A stretch of DNA of 64,000 nucleotides from Alphaproteobacteria bacterium (lineage in GTDB: Bacteria > Pseudomonadota > Gammaproteobacteria > Burkholderiales > Burkholderiaceae_C), in the NCBI GenBank assembly GCA_030054175.1, contig JASGCM010000001.1, positions 186,001-250,000 on the forward strand, written 5' to 3'. Position numbers and translations under genes: made by a program. Within the stretch, counting starts at the first letter, position 1. Every line of letters starts with the position of its first letter. Shown piece by piece: positions 27,536-39,774 of the stretch. The notes under the pieces were generated by a model that ran no database searches, had not been told where the DNA came from, and worked only from the letters and a program-made list of their open reading frames with translations.

Positions 27536-28765
27536 TCAGTCCGCTTGCTTGCGCAAGAAAGCTGGAATTTCCAGGTCATCCATGCCGCCGGACGACAGAG
27601 CGTCGACTTTGGCTGCAGCCTGCGTGCGATTGTTGCGCCAAACGCTGGGTACATCCATCTGGGTGTAGTTGGGCTGAGCGCCAACGCCCAGACCCATGGT
27701 GGGGGCGGCCAGGGTGGCTGAGCCCACATCGGTGGACGTGGCGATGGGCATGTTGTCGGTTCCAGTACGGACCACCTTCAGGGGCTGGGTGCCGCGTTGG
27801 GTACCAACACCGGCCAAGCCGGTGGCAACCACGGTGACGCGGATCTCATCACCCAGGCTCTCGTCGTAGGCCGTGCCGTAAATGACTTGGGCGTCGCTGG
27901 AAGCATAGGCGCGGATGGTGTCCATGGCCTTTCGCGATTCAGACAGCTTCAGTCCACCTTTGGCGGCGGTGATCAGCACCAAAACGCCCTTGGCACCAGA
28001 CATGTCCACACCTTCGAGCAGCGGGCAGGCCACGGCCTGTTCGGCGGCGATGCGGGCGCGATCGGGACCGCTGGCCTTGGCGGTGCCCATCATCGCCTTG
28101 CCCTGCTCGCTCATCACGGTGCGAACGTCTTCGAAGTCGACGTTGACCAGGGCTTCGACGTTGATGATCTCGGCAATCCCACCGACTGAATTGCGCAGCA
28201 CGTCGTTGGCGTAGGCGAAGGCCTCGTCTTGGCTGACATCTTCACCCAACACGTCGATGAGTTTTTCGTTCAAAACGACGATCAGCGAATCCACATTGGC
28301 TTCAAGCTCGGCCAAACCGGCATTGGTATGGGTCATGCGCTTGCCACCTTCCCAATCGAAGGGTTTGGTGACCACGCCCACGGTCAGGATGCCCATTTCA
28401 CGGGCGACACGGGCCACTACGGGTGCTGCACCGGTGCCAGTGCCACCACCCATGCCGGCGGTGATGAAGAGCATGTTGCAACCTTGCAGGGCGTCACGGA
28501 TGTTGTCGACGGCGGCTTCAGCGGCGTCACGGCCGCGCTCGGGCTTGCTCCCCGCACCCAGGCCGCTTTGACCCAGTTGGATGACCTTGTGCGCGGAACT
28601 GGCCCGCAGGGCCTGCGCGTCGGTGTTGGCGCAAATGAATTCCACGCCCTGGACACCGCACTCGATCATATGCTCAACGGCGTTGCCGCCGCCGCCGCCC
28701 ACGCCTATGACCTTGATCATGGTACCGGAGTTGAATTCTTCGGTCTCAATCATTTCGATGCTCAT
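27536..28765 (-). CDS. ftsZ: Cell division protein FtsZ
   Basis: A 409-residue tubulin-like GTPase that forms the Z ring. GGGTGTGAAPVVA is the tubulin signature loop; VGGGGGNAV is the first GTP loop and LNEKLIDVLGEDVSQDEAF the synergy-loop side. The tail has a variable linker and the C-terminal peptide DDLEIPAFLRKQ, which binds FtsA and SlmA-type partners. GGAG lies upstream of the ATG at 28765. The 181 bases separating it from ftsA hold no gene and may carry an extra ftsZ promoter; I saw no convincing one. Confidence 0.99.
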   Translation of the reverse strand: MSIEMIETEEFNSGTMIKVIGVGGGGGNAVEHMIECGVQGVEFICANTDAQALRASSAHKVIQLGQSGLGAGSKPERGRDAAEAAVDNIRDALQGCNMLFITAGMGGGTGTGAAPVVARVAREMGILTVGVVTKPFDWEGGKRMTHTNAGLAELEANVDSLIVVLNEKLIDVLGEDVSQDEAFAYANDVLRNSVGGIAEIINVEALVNVDFEDVRTVMSEQGKAMMGTAKASGPDRARIAAEQAVACPLLEGVDMSGAKGVLVLITAAKGGLKLSESRKAMDTIRAYASSDAQVIYGTAYDESLGDEIRVTVVATGLAGVGTQRGTQPLKVVRTGTDNMPIATSTDVGSATLAAPTMGLGVGAQPNYTQMDVPSVWRNNRTQAAAKVDALSSGGMDDLEIPAFLRKQAD

Positions 28766-28946
28766 GTGATGCTCCAATTTTCAAAAAATGCAGTTGCTGT
28801 TGATGGTGAAAGTTTGTTGTCATTGACGCGTGAAAAAGGTGAACCTCGCATTGGCGGCGCTCCTCGGCAGCAAGGACGCCATCGGCATTTCAAGACTGGC
28901 GAATGTGTGCCTATCGGGTGATCGAGCAGCAGGCGTCTGTTTGTCA

Positions 28947-30176
28947 TCAGAAATTCCCTACAAACCAGTCTTTGATGCGACCCATCATGGTTTTGAGCGA
29001 GCCGCTCTTTTGCGCCACCTTCAGACCGCGCAAGCGGCCCATGTGTGCCTCTTCCAGCAAACCCAAAACTGTGGCGGCACGCGGTTGCGACACCATGTCA
29101 GCCAAGGGGCCAGAGTAATGTGGCAAGCCACGACGCACCGGCTTGAGGAAGATGTCTTCGCCCAATTCAACCATGCCCGGCATGACAGAACTGCCTCCAG
29201 TCAGCACGATGCCCGAGGACAACACCTCTTCGTAACCCGACTCACGGACGACTTGCTGCACCAACGAGAAAATCTCTTCGACGCGCGGCTCGATCACGCC
29301 GGCCAATGCCTGACGGCTGAGCATGCGCGGCCCACGGTCGCCCAATCCAGGCACTTCAATTTGCATGTCGGGGTCAGCGAGCATCTGTTTGGCATAGCCC
29401 GACTCGACCTTGATGTCCTCGGCGTCTTTGGTGGGGGTGCGCAAAGCCATGGCGATATCGCTGGTGATCAGGTCGCCAGCAATCGGGATGACTGCCGTGT
29501 GGCGGATCGCGCCGCCGGTGAAAATGGTGACGTCGGTGGTGCCGGCGCCAATATCGACCAGCACCACGCCCAATTCCTTTTCATCAGGGGTCAGCACTGC
29601 ATGGCTGGAGGCCAGGGGATTGAGCATCAGCTGTTCGACATCAAGGCCGCAGCGGCGCACGCACTTGATGATGTTTTCAGCCGCGCTTTGCGCGCCGGTG
29701 ACGATGTGGACTTTGGCCTCGAGGCGGATGCCGCTCATGCCGATGGGCTCTTTCACATCTTGACCATCGATCACGAATTCCTGCGCTTCGACCAAAAGCA
29801 GTCGCTGATCGGTCGAGATGTTGATGGCTTTGGCGGTCTCAAGCACGCGAGCCACGTCAGCTGCGCTCACCTCACGCTCTTTGATGGCCACCATGCCACT
29901 GGAATTCATGCCTCGGATGTGGCTGCCAGTGATGCCGGTGTAGACGCGGGTGATTTTACAATCGGCCATCAACTCGGCTTCTTTCAGCGCCTGTTGAATG
30001 CTTTGTACGGTGGCGTCGATATTGACCACTACGCCTCGCTTGAGGCCGTTGCTGGGCGCTACGCCCAAGCCGGCCATCTTCATTTCGCCACCCGGCATCA
30101 ACTCGGCCACCACCGCCATGATCTTGCTGGTTCCGATGTCCAGCCCCACCACCAAATCCTTGAATTCTTTTGCCAT
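28947..30176 (-). CDS. ftsA: Cell division protein FtsA
   Basis: A 409-residue actin-like ATPase that tethers FtsZ to the membrane and recruits later division proteins. VGLDIGTSKIMAVV is the phosphate-1 loop, LVDIGAGTTDVTIFTGG the phosphate-2 loop and GIVLTGGSSVMPGM the adenosine site. The last residues (MMGRIKDWFVGNF) form the amphipathic membrane-targeting helix. Confidence 0.98.
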   Translation of the reverse strand: MAKEFKDLVVGLDIGTSKIMAVVAELMPGGEMKMAGLGVAPSNGLKRGVVVNIDATVQSIQQALKEAELMADCKITRVYTGITGSHIRGMNSSGMVAIKEREVSAADVARVLETAKAINISTDQRLLLVEAQEFVIDGQDVKEPIGMSGIRLEAKVHIVTGAQSAAENIIKCVRRCGLDVEQLMLNPLASSHAVLTPDEKELGVVLVDIGAGTTDVTIFTGGAIRHTAVIPIAGDLITSDIAMALRTPTKDAEDIKVESGYAKQMLADPDMQIEVPGLGDRGPRMLSRQALAGVIEPRVEEIFSLVQQVVRESGYEEVLSSGIVLTGGSSVMPGMVELGEDIFLKPVRRGLPHYSGPLADMVSQPRAATVLGLLEEAHMGRLRGLKVAQKSGSLKTMMGRIKDWFVGNF

Positions 30177-30196
30177 ATGGACCTCGTGATTTCCTT

Positions 30197-30991
30197 TTAT
30201 TTCTTCGCCTTTTGGGGATCCACCGTGCTGACGCCGCGCAAGCGCAAGGCGTAACCGTTGAAATGCCGCAAATCCGCCTGTTCCAAAGCCCTCACTTGCC
30301 TACCCCAGCGCTGCGTGGCTTCGGGCAAGGACTTGGCGAACATCTCATAACGCTGCATCAAATCCGGCAATGAGCCGCGACCCAGTTCAACCACAGCCCC
30401 TTGGATGGATTTCACGCGCCAGCTGCCACGCGGACTGAGTTCGAGTTGGCCGATGGTGATGCCCAACTGAGCAAAAGGCTCGCGCAATGCGGCGTAGGTT
30501 TGCAACACCAGCATCGACTGGTTGTCAGGTCCGCTGAGCCGAGGCAGGTCATCGGTTTCCAATTCGCCCAAATTGGGTTCAAAAATTTCGCCATGACTGT
30601 TGAGCAGCCTTTCATCGCCTACCACGCCCCAAAAAGCCACTGGTTGGTGTTCTTCGATATGGACCCGCAAACGATTCGGGAACTCGCGCTCGACCACCGC
30701 GCGCCGCACCCAAGGCAGTTGCTGAAACACCTTTTGGGTATGTTGCAAATCGACGGTGAAGAAACTGCCCGTGAGCTTAGGGGTGACATTGGCTTTCAAA
30801 GTCACGCTGTTGGTGTGCAATATGTCGCCGGTGATGGTAATGCCCGCCAAGGCGAACAATGGCAGGCGCGACATCCAGCTGGCCACCATCCAGACCACAC
30901 CCAAGGCCAAGCCAGCCCACAACAGGTTGCTAAGGCCATTCATCAGGCGAACGTCCATGGGTGAGGTCAAGGGCATGGCCACGGCTTTCAT
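30197..30991 (-). CDS. ftsQ: Cell division protein FtsQ
   Basis: A 264-residue bitopic inner membrane protein linking FtsL/FtsB to the divisome. A short cytoplasmic part is followed by one membrane helix ([14 protein letters not shown]), then a POTRA domain ([17 protein letters not shown] to [16 protein letters not shown]) and the beta domain. The ATG at 30991 overlaps the ddlB stop as ATGA, which sets the start over a longer reading. Confidence 0.96.
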   Translation of the reverse strand: MKAVAMPLTSPMDVRLMNGLSNLLWAGLALGVVWMVASWMSRLPLFALAGITITGDILHTNSVTLKANVTPKLTGSFFTVDLQHTQKVFQQLPWVRRAVVEREFPNRLRVHIEEHQPVAFWGVVGDERLLNSHGEIFEPNLGELETDDLPRLSGPDNQSMLVLQTYAALREPFAQLGITIGQLELSPRGSWRVKSIQGAVVELGRGSLPDLMQRYEMFAKSLPEATQRWGRQVRALEQADLRHFNGYALRLRGVSTVDPQKAKK

Positions 30992-31971
30992 GCGCCCTCC
31001 CCATCCATAGAGGCCGCGCGGATCAACCACAGGCACAGGTCTTCGTAACTGATGCCTGCGGCACGCGCCGACATGGGAACCAGCGAGTGCGAGGTCATGC
31101 CCGGAGAGGTGTTCATCTCGAGCAAGAAGGGTTGATGGTCGCTGCGCCGAATCATCAAGTCTGCACGCCCCCATCCTCGGCAACCCAATTCACGGTAAGA
31201 CGCCAAGACCAGGTGCTGGATCTCGGCCTCAAGATGGTCGCTCAGACCGCTGGGACAGTGGTACTTCACATCGTCGGTGAAGTATTTGTTTTGGTAATCG
31301 TAGTCGCCGTTGGGAGCGGCAATTCGTACCACCGGCAAGGCCACGGCATCCGCGCCCTGTCCCAGCACGGGGCAGGTGACTTCCTCGCCGTCGATGAAAG
31401 CTTCGGCCAGCAGGGTCGGATCGAGTTTCAATGCAGCCTGAACAGCGCCTTGCCATTGATCGGCTTGCTCAACCTTGGTCACGCCGATGGATGAACCTTC
31501 ATGCGGCGGCTTGACGATCAAGGGCAGCCCCAAGGCAGGAATAATGCGGGCCATGCGATCTGCGGTTTGCTGCTCAGGGGCCAAACTGACCGAGGCCGGC
31601 GTTGACAATCCGGCGCTGGTCCAAATCCGCTTGGTCATGACTTTGTCCATGGCCAGGGCCGAAGCCAACACGCCAGAACCAGTGTAGGGTAACCGCAACA
31701 ATTCGAGTGCGCCTTGCACCGTGCCATCTTCGCCGTGCCGCCCGTGCAGGGCGATGAACACACGGTCGAATCCTTGAGTGCGCAATTCACACAGCGCTTG
31801 CTGTGCAGGATCGAAGGCGTGGGCATCGACCCCACGGGCATGCAAGGCTTTTAGAACACCCTGACCGGACATGAGCGAAACCTCACGTTCGGAGGACGCC
31901 CCCCCCATCAGCACTGCCACTTTGCAACGCTGGGGCAAAGCGGGAGCCTTGGGCAATTCGAAGGAATTCAT
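30988..31971 (-). CDS. ddlB: D-alanine--D-alanine ligase
   Basis: A 327-residue ATP-grasp enzyme making the D-Ala-D-Ala end of the peptidoglycan stem. [16 protein letters not shown] near the N-terminus, [14 protein letters not shown] in the ATP site, and [11 protein letters not shown] and [14 protein letters not shown] for metal and dipeptide binding are all present. The start at 31971 overlaps the murC stop as ATGA. Confidence 0.97.
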   Translation of the reverse strand: MNSFELPKAPALPQRCKVAVLMGGASSEREVSLMSGQGVLKALHARGVDAHAFDPAQQALCELRTQGFDRVFIALHGRHGEDGTVQGALELLRLPYTGSGVLASALAMDKVMTKRIWTSAGLSTPASVSLAPEQQTADRMARIIPALGLPLIVKPPHEGSSIGVTKVEQADQWQGAVQAALKLDPTLLAEAFIDGEEVTCPVLGQGADAVALPVVRIAAPNGDYDYQNKYFTDDVKYHCPSGLSDHLEAEIQHLVLASYRELGCRGWGRADLMIRRSDHQPFLLEMNTSPGMTSHSLVPMSARAAGISYEDLCLWLIRAASMDGEGA

Positions 31972-33368
31972 TCCCCCCCCCCTTGCTTGATCAAGGCAGG
32001 GACTTGACCGATCGAGCCAGCGCCCATGCACATCACGACATCGCCCGCCCGGACATGGGCGCGAATTTGCTCGGCCAGACTGGCGACGTCGGGGCTGAAA
32101 TGCAGGTCTTGCATGCCTTCAACGCGCAATGCGCGAACCAAACTGCGCCCGTCGGCGGCGGCGATGGGCGCTTCACCAGCGGCATAGACCTCGGTCAGCC
32201 AGACGCCATCGGCACGCGCAAGCACGCGCACGAAATCCTCGAAACAGTCGCGCGTGCGGGTATAGCGGTGCGGCTGGAACGCGATCCGAATGGCTCGATC
32301 AGGGAACGCACCCCGAGCGGCGGCGATGGTTGCATCAAGCTCGACCGGGTGGTGACCGTAGTCTTCAATCAGGGTAAAACTGCCGCCTTGCGATAAAGGG
32401 ACCTCGCCGTGCGACTGGAAGCGCCGACCTACGCCTTTGAATTCGGCCAAGGCCTTGATCACGGCGGCGTCGGGGACGCCCAATTCGACCGCCACCGAAA
32501 TGGCAGCCAATGCGTTGCGTACATTGTGAAAACCAGGCAGGTTCAAGACGATATCCATGTCAGGCAATTGAATGCCATTGCGTCGAGTGACCCGAAATCG
32601 CATGCGTGCCCCGTCGGCGCGGACTTCATGCGCGCGAACTTGAGCACCCTCGTCCAAGCCATAAGTGGTGATGGGGCGCGACACCTGGGGCAGGATGCCG
32701 CGCAATGCGGGATCATCCAAGCACAAAATCGCCGCGCCATAAAAAGGCATGCGGTGCAGAAACTCAACGAAGGCGCCTTTGAGCCGGTCAAAGTCGTGCC
32801 CATAGGTGTCCATGTGGTCTGCGTCGATGTTGGTCACCACGGCCATCACCGGACTCAATTTCAGGAATGAGGCGTCGGACTCGTCGGCTTCGACCACGAT
32901 GTATTCTCCGCCGCCCAGCTTGGCATTGGCACCAGCACTGATCAGGCGGCCACCGATCACGAAGGTCGGGTCCATGCCGGCTTCTGCAAGCACGCTGGCG
33001 ACCAGGCTGGTGGTGGTGGTCTTGCCATGGGTTCCGGCAATTGCGATGCCATGCTTCAGTCGCATCAATTCGGCCAGCATGACCGCACGCGGCACCACAG
33101 GAATGAGTTTGGCTCGTGCAGCGACCACCTCCGGATTGGTGGCTTCAACAGCGGTGGAAGTCACCACAGCGTCGGCCCCTGAGATGTGGCTGGCGCTGTG
33201 GCCCACATGGGTCTGAATGCCCAGCTTGCCCAGACGTTGCAAAACGACGCCATCGCTCAGATCGGAGCCTGAAACTTGATAGCCCAGATTGAAAAGGACT
33301 TCAGCGATGCCACTCATGCCGGCGCCACCGATGCCGACGAAGTGAATGTGACGGATGGCGTGCTTCAT
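31968..33368 (-). CDS. murC: UDP-N-acetylmuramate--L-alanine ligase
   Basis: A 466-residue Mur ligase that adds L-Ala to UDP-MurNAc. [17 protein letters not shown] is the UDP-binding start, [18 protein letters not shown] the ATP loop and [14 protein letters not shown] the MurC-specific block; [18 protein letters not shown] is also conserved. Start overlaps the murG stop as ATGA. Confidence 0.98.
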   Translation of the reverse strand: MKHAIRHIHFVGIGGAGMSGIAEVLFNLGYQVSGSDLSDGVVLQRLGKLGIQTHVGHSASHISGADAVVTSTAVEATNPEVVAARAKLIPVVPRAVMLAELMRLKHGIAIAGTHGKTTTTSLVASVLAEAGMDPTFVIGGRLISAGANAKLGGGEYIVVEADESDASFLKLSPVMAVVTNIDADHMDTYGHDFDRLKGAFVEFLHRMPFYGAAILCLDDPALRGILPQVSRPITTYGLDEGAQVRAHEVRADGARMRFRVTRRNGIQLPDMDIVLNLPGFHNVRNALAAISVAVELGVPDAAVIKALAEFKGVGRRFQSHGEVPLSQGGSFTLIEDYGHHPVELDATIAAARGAFPDRAIRIAFQPHRYTRTRDCFEDFVRVLARADGVWLTEVYAAGEAPIAAADGRSLVRALRVEGMQDLHFSPDVASLAEQIRAHVRAGDVVMCMGAGSIGQVPALIKQGGGE

Positions 33369-34429
33369 GCGGCCGCCTCTTCACAGGCTTGAACCATCTG
33401 GGCAACCGCCTCGGTCTGGCGACAGGTGTGCGCATTGCATGCGACCCGCAACAGCGTGGGACGATCGAGCGATTGAAGGCGTTGCGCCAAGGCCTGAGCC
33501 GTCAAGTCGGACTGCGGCCACAACCATCCCGCATTCCGATCGGACAGGAATCGGGCGTTGTGCGTTTGATGATCGTCAACAGCGTGGGGGAAAGGCACGA
33601 AGAAGGCGGCTGCGCCCACTGCCGCCAACTCAGTCACGGTGCTGGCCCCGGCTCGGCAAATCACCAGATCGGCCTGAGCGTAGGCGCTGGCGGTGTCGTC
33701 GATGAAGGGGGTGAGCTCGGCCTGTACGCCGGCTTGCGCGTAATGGGCACGCAGTTCGTCGAGCTGCTTGGCACCGCTTTGGTGGATGACTTGCGGACGC
33801 TGGGCCGGGTCCACCAAAGCGAGGGCCTGTGGAACGATGCGGTTCAAAGCCTGAGCTCCCAAGCTGCCACCCACCACCAACACGCGCAGCGGACCACTGC
33901 GACCCGCGTAGCGTTGCTCGGGTGCGGGTTGGCGCAGGAACTCGGCGCGCAAGGGGTTACCGACCCACTCCCCTTGTGGCAAGGCCTGGGGGAATGCACA
34001 GAACACGCGTTGCGCGATCAGGGCCAACCAGCGGTTGGCCATGCCGGCAATCGAGTTTTGCTCATGCAACAGCAGAGGAACGCCCTGGATGCGGGCCATG
34101 CACCCACCCGGGAAGCTGATGTAGCCGCCAAAGCCCACCACGACCTGCGGGCGCAGGACTTGCAGCACGGCTCGACTTTGCACCATGGCCCGCCACAGGC
34201 GCAGCGGCAACTGAGCTAAGGTGCGCCAGCCTTTGCCGCGCAACCCGGAAAAATCGACCGCTTGCAGTTCAAAACCCCGCGCCGGCACCAGCTGGCTCTC
34301 CATGCTGGGTGCTGGCGCGCCCAACCAATGCACCTGCCAACCACGTTCGCGCAGACCCTCAGCCAGCGCCAAGCCAGGGAAAATATGGCCGCCAGTGCCA
34401 CCGGCCATGATGAGTGCGACACGGGACAT
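33365..34429 (-). CDS. murG: UDP-N-acetylglucosamine--undecaprenyl-pyrophosphoryl-MurNAc-pentapeptide transferase
   Basis: A 354-residue peripheral GT-B glycosyltransferase that turns lipid I into lipid II at the inner face of the membrane. [19 protein letters not shown] and [15 protein letters not shown] are the two N-terminal glycine-rich motifs; [16 protein letters not shown] binds UDP-GlcNAc. Its start shares one base with the ftsW stop. Confidence 0.98.
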   Translation of the reverse strand: MSRVALIMAGGTGGHIFPGLALAEGLRERGWQVHWLGAPAPSMESQLVPARGFELQAVDFSGLRGKGWRTLAQLPLRLWRAMVQSRAVLQVLRPQVVVGFGGYISFPGGCMARIQGVPLLLHEQNSIAGMANRWLALIAQRVFCAFPQALPQGEWVGNPLRAEFLRQPAPEQRYAGRSGPLRVLVVGGSLGAQALNRIVPQALALVDPAQRPQVIHQSGAKQLDELRAHYAQAGVQAELTPFIDDTASAYAQADLVICRAGASTVTELAAVGAAAFFVPFPHAVDDHQTHNARFLSDRNAGWLWPQSDLTAQALAQRLQSLDRPTLLRVACNAHTCRQTEAVAQMVQACEEAAA

Positions 34430-35688
34430 CAGACTCGCCCTCCGTGTTGCAATTGACGGTTTTCATGGTCGACGCGAAGAACTACCGCCAGAGCCACCAA
34501 GTTGAGCAAAATCGCCGAACCACCGTAGCTCATCAGTGGCAGGGTCAGTCCCTTGGTGGGCAATGCGCCCAAATTCACCCCCATATTGATGAAGGCCTGG
34601 AAACCAATCCAAATACCCACGCCTTGAGCCAAAAGGCCAGCGAAGACCCGGTCCATGGCCACGGCCAGACGACCGATCTGCATGATGCGACGGGTCAGCC
34701 ACAGGTACAGGCCGATCACAAGCAGCAGACCAATGAAGCCGAACTCTTCACCCAAGACGGCCAACAGAAAGTCTGTATGCGCCTCGGGCAGCCAATGCAG
34801 TTTCTCGATGCTGCCGCCCAAGCCGACACCGAACAACTCACCGCGGCCTATGGCAATCAGAGCATGCGACAACTGGTAACCCTTGCCCAGCGCATGCTCT
34901 TTGCTCCACGGGTCGAGGTAGGCAAAGATGCGCTCACGCCGCCATTCGGACAGGACGATCATCAGCCCAAAGGCCACCACCAGCACGAATGCGATCAGGA
35001 AAAACATTCGGGCGTTGACGCCACCGAGGAACAAAATGCCCATGGCGATGACGGCGATCACCATGAAGGCGCCCATATCTGGCTCGGCCAGCAACAGCGA
35101 GCCAACCACCGCGACGGCGACTCCCATGGGCGCGACCGAGGCAATGAATTTCTCTTTCACCTCCATCTTGCGCACCATGTAACTGGCGGCATACAAGAGC
35201 ACGCCAAACTTGGCCAGCTCAGAGGGTTGGAAGTTCATCACCCCCAGCGAGATCCAACGGCGCGCACCATTGACGCCCTTGCCAATGAAGGGAATCAGCA
35301 CCAGCATCAACAGCAACAGCGAGGCCACGAAAACCCATGGCGCTGCGCGCTCCCAAGTGTCGATGGGCACCTGGAACACCAAGACGGCCACCACCAAAGC
35401 GATGACGATGGAGAAACCGTGGCGCACCAGGAAGTGGTGCGGGGCGTAATTGGCAAAGCGCGGGTTATCCGGCATGGCGATCGATGCCGAGTAGACCATG
35501 ATCAACCCCCACAAGACCAGGGTGGTGACAACCCACACCAGCGGTTGATCGATGCCTTTGACCTGCGACGGCGAAGCCGTGGTCCGGCTGAATTCGGTCC
35601 CTTTGACACGCACGGGCAATTCGGTGGGTCCCTCATCGGCCGAGGTCCCGCGCCAGCGAGCCCACCATTTGGAAAGGCTGGCGATCAT
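34429..35688 (-). CDS. ftsW: Lipid II polymerase FtsW (SEDS family)
   Basis: A 419-residue protein with about ten membrane helices and a roughly 45-residue cytoplasmic head. It polymerises lipid II into septal glycan with FtsI. Recognisable blocks are [20 protein letters not shown], the large periplasmic loop region [40 protein letters not shown] and [12 protein letters not shown]. Start overlaps the murD stop as ATGA. Confidence 0.98.
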   Translation of the reverse strand: MIASLSKWWARWRGTSADEGPTELPVRVKGTEFSRTTASPSQVKGIDQPLVWVVTTLVLWGLIMVYSASIAMPDNPRFANYAPHHFLVRHGFSIVIALVVAVLVFQVPIDTWERAAPWVFVASLLLLMLVLIPFIGKGVNGARRWISLGVMNFQPSELAKFGVLLYAASYMVRKMEVKEKFIASVAPMGVAVAVVGSLLLAEPDMGAFMVIAVIAMGILFLGGVNARMFFLIAFVLVVAFGLMIVLSEWRRERIFAYLDPWSKEHALGKGYQLSHALIAIGRGELFGVGLGGSIEKLHWLPEAHTDFLLAVLGEEFGFIGLLLVIGLYLWLTRRIMQIGRLAVAMDRVFAGLLAQGVGIWIGFQAFINMGVNLGALPTKGLTLPLMSYGGSAILLNLVALAVVLRVDHENRQLQHGGRV

Positions 35689-37202
35689 GCCACTCCCTCG
35701 CTGGCAGCGATGTCACGCACCGCCTGCACGAAAATTTCGGCCCGATGGCCGTAGTTTTGAAACATGTCAAAACTGGCACAGGCGGGCGACAGCAAAACCG
35801 CATCCCCGGCTTGGGCACGCTCGTGGCACCAAGCCACCGCGGCGGGTAAATCGTCACAAGTACTCAGTGTCACGCCGGTACCGGCCAAAGCCTGCGCCAA
35901 CAAGGGTGCGTCGCGGCCGATCAGAGCCACGCCAGCAGCGTGTCGCGCAACAGGTGCGGCCAGTGGTCCGAAATCTTGTCCTTTGCCTTCACCACCCAGG
36001 ATGACCCAGACTCGACGCTCGGAACCCAAACCCTCTATGGCAGCCACCGTGGCGCCCACATTGGTACCCTTGCTGTCGTCAAAGTATTCGACATCGGCCA
36101 CGATGGCCACCGATTCGACCCGGTGCGGCTCGCCTGCGTATTCGCGCAAGCCATAGAGCATGGGCGCTAGCGCTTGACCGGTGCTGACGGCCAGGGCCAA
36201 AGCGGCCAGCGCATTGAGGGCGTTGTGTCGACCGCGTATGCGCAAGGCATCGGCGGGCATCAGGCGTTGCAGGAATACCTCCTCCTCTTCGCCTTTTTCC
36301 CGTTTGAGGGTTTCGTCCGCCGGCAATGCGCGCACCAGCCATGTCATGCCGTTGACCACCTCCAACCCATAGTCACCGGGGCGCTGCGGCAGGTCAGAGC
36401 CAAAGGTGATGAATTCTGGGGCGGGCACAACCGACGCTTCGCCGCGCTTGACAGGCGCATTGTTCGATGTCGGCATCCAAGCCGCCAAAGCGGGGTCATT
36501 GCGGCGTAACACGCGCAAGGTCGAAGGGCCAAAAATGCGTCCTTTGGCAACCGCATAGGCCGCCATATCCCCATGCCAATCCAGGTGATCTTGACTGAGG
36601 TTGAGTACCGTGGCGGCACTGGGCGCAAAGCCCTGCGTATCATTCAGTTGGAAGCTGGAGAGCTCTAACAGCCAGGCTTGGGGCAGGTTGCAGTCCAGTC
36701 GCTGCGACAAGGTATCGAGCAGGGTCGGGCCGATGTTGCCAGCCAATCCGACATCCATGCCGCTACGCTGCAACAAGCTGGCGGTGAGTGCTGATACGGT
36801 GGTTTTGCCATTGGTCCCGGTGATGGCCAAAACCTGCGGGCGGTATCCGCGCTCTTGTGCCAAGTCTTGCAAGGCCTGGGCGAACAAACTCAGTTCTGTG
36901 CCACACCACAGGTTGCGCTGCATGGCGGCGCTCCATAGGGGTTCAACCTGGGCGGGTGACAGGCCCGGGCTTTTGAAGACTGCATGAACCGTCTGGGTGT
37001 CCAGCACGGCGGCGTCAAAAGCGCCTGACCGAAAACGGGCCTGCGGCACTCGGGATTGCAAATCACTCAGGCGCGGAGGCTGTTCGCGGCTATCGAGCAC
37101 CGTCACCGTCCAGCCCATGCGGGCGCACCATGCGGCCATGGCCAAGCCAGAGTCACCCAGACCCAGGATGATGGCATGACGCTGATCGGTGACGTGTTCC
37201 AT
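35685..37202 (-). CDS. murD: UDP-N-acetylmuramoyl-L-alanine--D-glutamate ligase
   Basis: A 505-residue Mur ligase adding D-Glu. [12 protein letters not shown] binds UDP-MurNAc-Ala; [18 protein letters not shown] is the ATP loop; [14 protein letters not shown] and [20 protein letters not shown] are MurD blocks. It is longer than E. coli MurD (438), partly from an insert with a glutamate-rich stretch (EKGEEEEVF) before [17 protein letters not shown], as in other Comamonadaceae. Start at 37202, five bases after the mraY stop. Confidence 0.97.
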   Translation of the reverse strand: MEHVTDQRHAIILGLGDSGLAMAAWCARMGWTVTVLDSREQPPRLSDLQSRVPQARFRSGAFDAAVLDTQTVHAVFKSPGLSPAQVEPLWSAAMQRNLWCGTELSLFAQALQDLAQERGYRPQVLAITGTNGKTTVSALTASLLQRSGMDVGLAGNIGPTLLDTLSQRLDCNLPQAWLLELSSFQLNDTQGFAPSAATVLNLSQDHLDWHGDMAAYAVAKGRIFGPSTLRVLRRNDPALAAWMPTSNNAPVKRGEASVVPAPEFITFGSDLPQRPGDYGLEVVNGMTWLVRALPADETLKREKGEEEEVFLQRLMPADALRIRGRHNALNALAALALAVSTGQALAPMLYGLREYAGEPHRVESVAIVADVEYFDDSKGTNVGATVAAIEGLGSERRVWVILGGEGKGQDFGPLAAPVARHAAGVALIGRDAPLLAQALAGTGVTLSTCDDLPAAVAWCHERAQAGDAVLLSPACASFDMFQNYGHRAEIFVQAVRDIAASEGVA

Positions 37203-37207
37203 GAATT

Positions 37208-38386
37208 TCAACGCAACTTCAAGGTGGACAGCCCCACAAGGCACAACAACATGGTGATGATCCAAAAGCGCACTACCACTTGGGTTTCACGCCAACCGCT
37301 TTTCTCAAAGTGATGGTGCAAGGGAGCCATCTTCAAAATTCGCCGACCTTCGCCATATTTGCGCTTGGTGTATTTGAAATAGCTGACCTGAGCCATCACC
37401 GAGAGGGCTTCAACTACAAAGATGCCGCCCATGATGGCCAGCACGATTTCTTGTCGCACGATGACGGCGATGGTGCCCAAGGCGCCACCCAGTGCCAATG
37501 CGCCGACATCACCCATGAAGACTTGCGCCGGATGGGTGTTGAACCACAAGAAAGCCAAACCGGCACCGGCCATGGCGGCGCAAAAGATCAGCAATTCACC
37601 AGCCCCCGGGATATAGGGCAACAACAGGTATTTGGAGAACACCGAGCTGCCTGTGACGTAGGCGAACACGCCCAAGGCCGAGCCCACCATGACCACCGGC
37701 ATGATGGCCAAACCATCGAGTCCGTCGGTCAGGTTGACGGCATTGCTGGATCCAACGATGACCAGATAGGTCAGGATGACGAAACCGAACACGCCCAATG
37801 GATAACTGATTTCCTTGAAGAAGGGCACCATCAGGTCGGCCTTGGGTGGCAGATCGACGTCAAAACCCGATTTCACCCAAGTGCTGAAGAGTTCGAGCAC
37901 GCGCAGGTTATTGCTCTCGGAAATACTGAACACCAAATACAAAGCAGCGGTCAAGCCAATGACCGACTGCCAAAAGTATTTTTCGCGTGAACGCATGCCC
38001 TCGGGGTCTTTGCTGACCACTTTGCGCCAGTCATCCACCCAGCCGATGGCACCAAAGCCCAGCGTGACGATGAGTACGATCCAGACGAAGCGGTTGGACC
38101 AATCGAACCACAAGAGTGTGGAGATGGCAATGGACAACAAGATCAACACGCCACCCATGGTGGGGGTGCCACTCTTGTTCAAGTGAGATTCCATGCCATA
38201 CCCACGGATGGGTTGGCCGATTTTCAGTTCGGTCAGTCGACGAATCACCCAAGGTCCAGCGGCCAATCCGATGGTCAGCGCAGTCAGTGCGGCCATCACA
38301 GCGCGAAAGGTCAGGTACTGAAAGACCCGGAAGAAACCAAATTCAGGGGACAAGCTTTGTAGCCAAGCAGCCAGAGTAATCAGCAT
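37208..38386 (-). CDS. mraY: Phospho-N-acetylmuramoyl-pentapeptide transferase
   Basis: A 392-residue polytopic enzyme that makes lipid I from UDP-MurNAc-pentapeptide and undecaprenyl phosphate. [22 protein letters not shown] (catalytic Asp pair), [13 protein letters not shown] and the cytoplasmic [15 protein letters not shown] loop are all present. Its start lies inside the last codons of murF. Confidence 0.98.
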   Translation of the reverse strand: MLITLAAWLQSLSPEFGFFRVFQYLTFRAVMAALTALTIGLAAGPWVIRRLTELKIGQPIRGYGMESHLNKSGTPTMGGVLILLSIAISTLLWFDWSNRFVWIVLIVTLGFGAIGWVDDWRKVVSKDPEGMRSREKYFWQSVIGLTAALYLVFSISESNNLRVLELFSTWVKSGFDVDLPPKADLMVPFFKEISYPLGVFGFVILTYLVIVGSSNAVNLTDGLDGLAIMPVVMVGSALGVFAYVTGSSVFSKYLLLPYIPGAGELLIFCAAMAGAGLAFLWFNTHPAQVFMGDVGALALGGALGTIAVIVRQEIVLAIMGGIFVVEALSVMAQVSYFKYTKRKYGEGRRILKMAPLHHHFEKSGWRETQVVVRFWIITMLLCLVGLSTLKLR

Positions 38387-39774
38387 GTCGCAGTCTCCTT
38401 ATTGTGCGGGGGGACGATGTGCTGAACCACGCGTTCCATTCGCATGAAACGCGATCCCTTGACGAGCATGCTGCCCAATTGAGGAATCAGGCGGTCCACT
38501 CCTGCACACAAAGTATCGATGTGCGCATGGTGTTGCCCTTGACCATGAGACTGGACCGACAAGGCTGCCAATTCGCCATGGCCGAGCAAATGCTCGATGC
38601 CACGCTCGCGGGCGTAGTGACCGACCTCGATGTGGAACTGCGGGCCTTGGTCGCCCACCTCCCCCATGTCGCCCAAGACCAGCAAACGCGGCACGGGCAG
38701 TTGGGCGAGCAAGTCGATGGCGGCGCGCACCGAATCGGGATTGGCGTTGTAACTGTCATCGACCAGCGTGATGCGATGCCCGGCCACCGACACGCTGCTC
38801 GCATGGCTGCGGCCTGAGACAGGCCGGAACTCGGCCAGCCCATGACCTACCGACTGGATAGAAACCCCAGCAGCCAAAGCACAGGCGGTAGCCGCCATGG
38901 CATTGCGCAAATTGTGCTCGCCGGGCATGTTCAGCGAGAACTCGAAGGTCAGTTTGCGCGGGGTACAAGTCATGCGACCACGCCAGCCCAACTCGGTGCG
39001 CTGCACCGACTCGACAAACACATCGCCACCTGGACCAAAAGTGAGGGTGGCTCGAGCTCCGGCCCATGTCCGCCAAAGTGCTGTGTGCTCATCGTCGGCC
39101 GGGAATACCCCTACGCCATGGGCCGGCAAGGCTTGCAGTACGGCACCGTTTTCTTCGGCCACGGCCCGCACGCTGTGCATGAATTCCTGATGTTCGCGCT
39201 GGGCGTTGTTGACCAAAGCGACCGTGGGCTGTGCCCAAGCCGCGAGTTGAGCGATCTCGCCCGGATGGTTCATGCCCAACTCCAGCACCGCCAAGCGATG
39301 CTCGGGACGCAGGCGCAGCAGGGTCAGAGGCACACCGATGTCGTTATTGAAGTTGCCCAGGGTTGACAGCGCAGCATCGCCAAGTTCCGTGCGCAGGATC
39401 GAGGCCAACATTTGTGTCACGGTGGTCTTGCCGTTGCTACCGGTCACCGCGATCAGGCCAATCGGGTGGGCGCAGCGCCAACCCCGGGCGATTTCACCCA
39501 AGGCGCGGCGCGAATCACTGACTTGCAAGCCGCTCAGTCGGTGTTCAGTCAATCCGTCCTCGGCGACCGCAGCGCGCACACCCAAGGCCGACAATTGCGC
39601 CAGAAAATCGTGGCCATCGAAGCGCTCGCCACGCAAGGCCACGAACAAGTCTCCAACCTGCAAAGTGCGGCTGTCGGTGTGCACTCGTTGAACGCCCAAG
39701 TCGGCGTCGCCGACCAAGGCGGCCCCAGGGATCCAAGTCGCGGCTTGCTTCAAACTGAACAAGACGGCGCTCAT
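38380..39774 (-). CDS. murF: UDP-N-acetylmuramoyl-tripeptide--D-alanyl-D-alanine ligase
   Basis: A 464-residue Mur ligase that adds D-Ala-D-Ala. [19 protein letters not shown] is the UDP-binding domain; [18 protein letters not shown] the ATP loop; [14 protein letters not shown] and [20 protein letters not shown] are typical. Start overlaps the murE stop as ATGA; the stop overlaps mraY by seven bases. Confidence 0.98.
   Translation of the reverse strand: MSAVLFSLKQAATWIPGAALVGDADLGVQRVHTDSRTLQVGDLFVALRGERFDGHDFLAQLSALGVRAAVAEDGLTEHRLSGLQVSDSRRALGEIARGWRCAHPIGLIAVTGSNGKTTVTQMLASILRTELGDAALSTLGNFNNDIGVPLTLLRLRPEHRLAVLELGMNHPGEIAQLAAWAQPTVALVNNAQREHQEFMHSVRAVAEENGAVLQALPAHGVGVFPADDEHTALWRTWAGARATLTFGPGGDVFVESVQRTELGWRGRMTCTPRKLTFEFSLNMPGEHNLRNAMAATACALAAGVSIQSVGHGLAEFRPVSGRSHASSVSVAGHRITLVDDSYNANPDSVRAAIDLLAQLPVPRLLVLGDMGEVGDQGPQFHIEVGHYARERGIEHLLGHGELAALSVQSHGQGQHHAHIDTLCAGVDRLIPQLGSMLVKGSRFMRMERVVQHIVPPHNKETATC

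Noticed and set aside
28830-30254. A 474-codon open frame on the plus strand opposite ftsA
   Set aside because: FtsA on the minus strand is unmistakable; the opposite product has no recognisable motif.
34414-35754. A 446-codon open frame opposite ftsW
   Set aside because: The His/Gln-rich product is what results from reading the complement of a membrane protein; ftsW explains the region.
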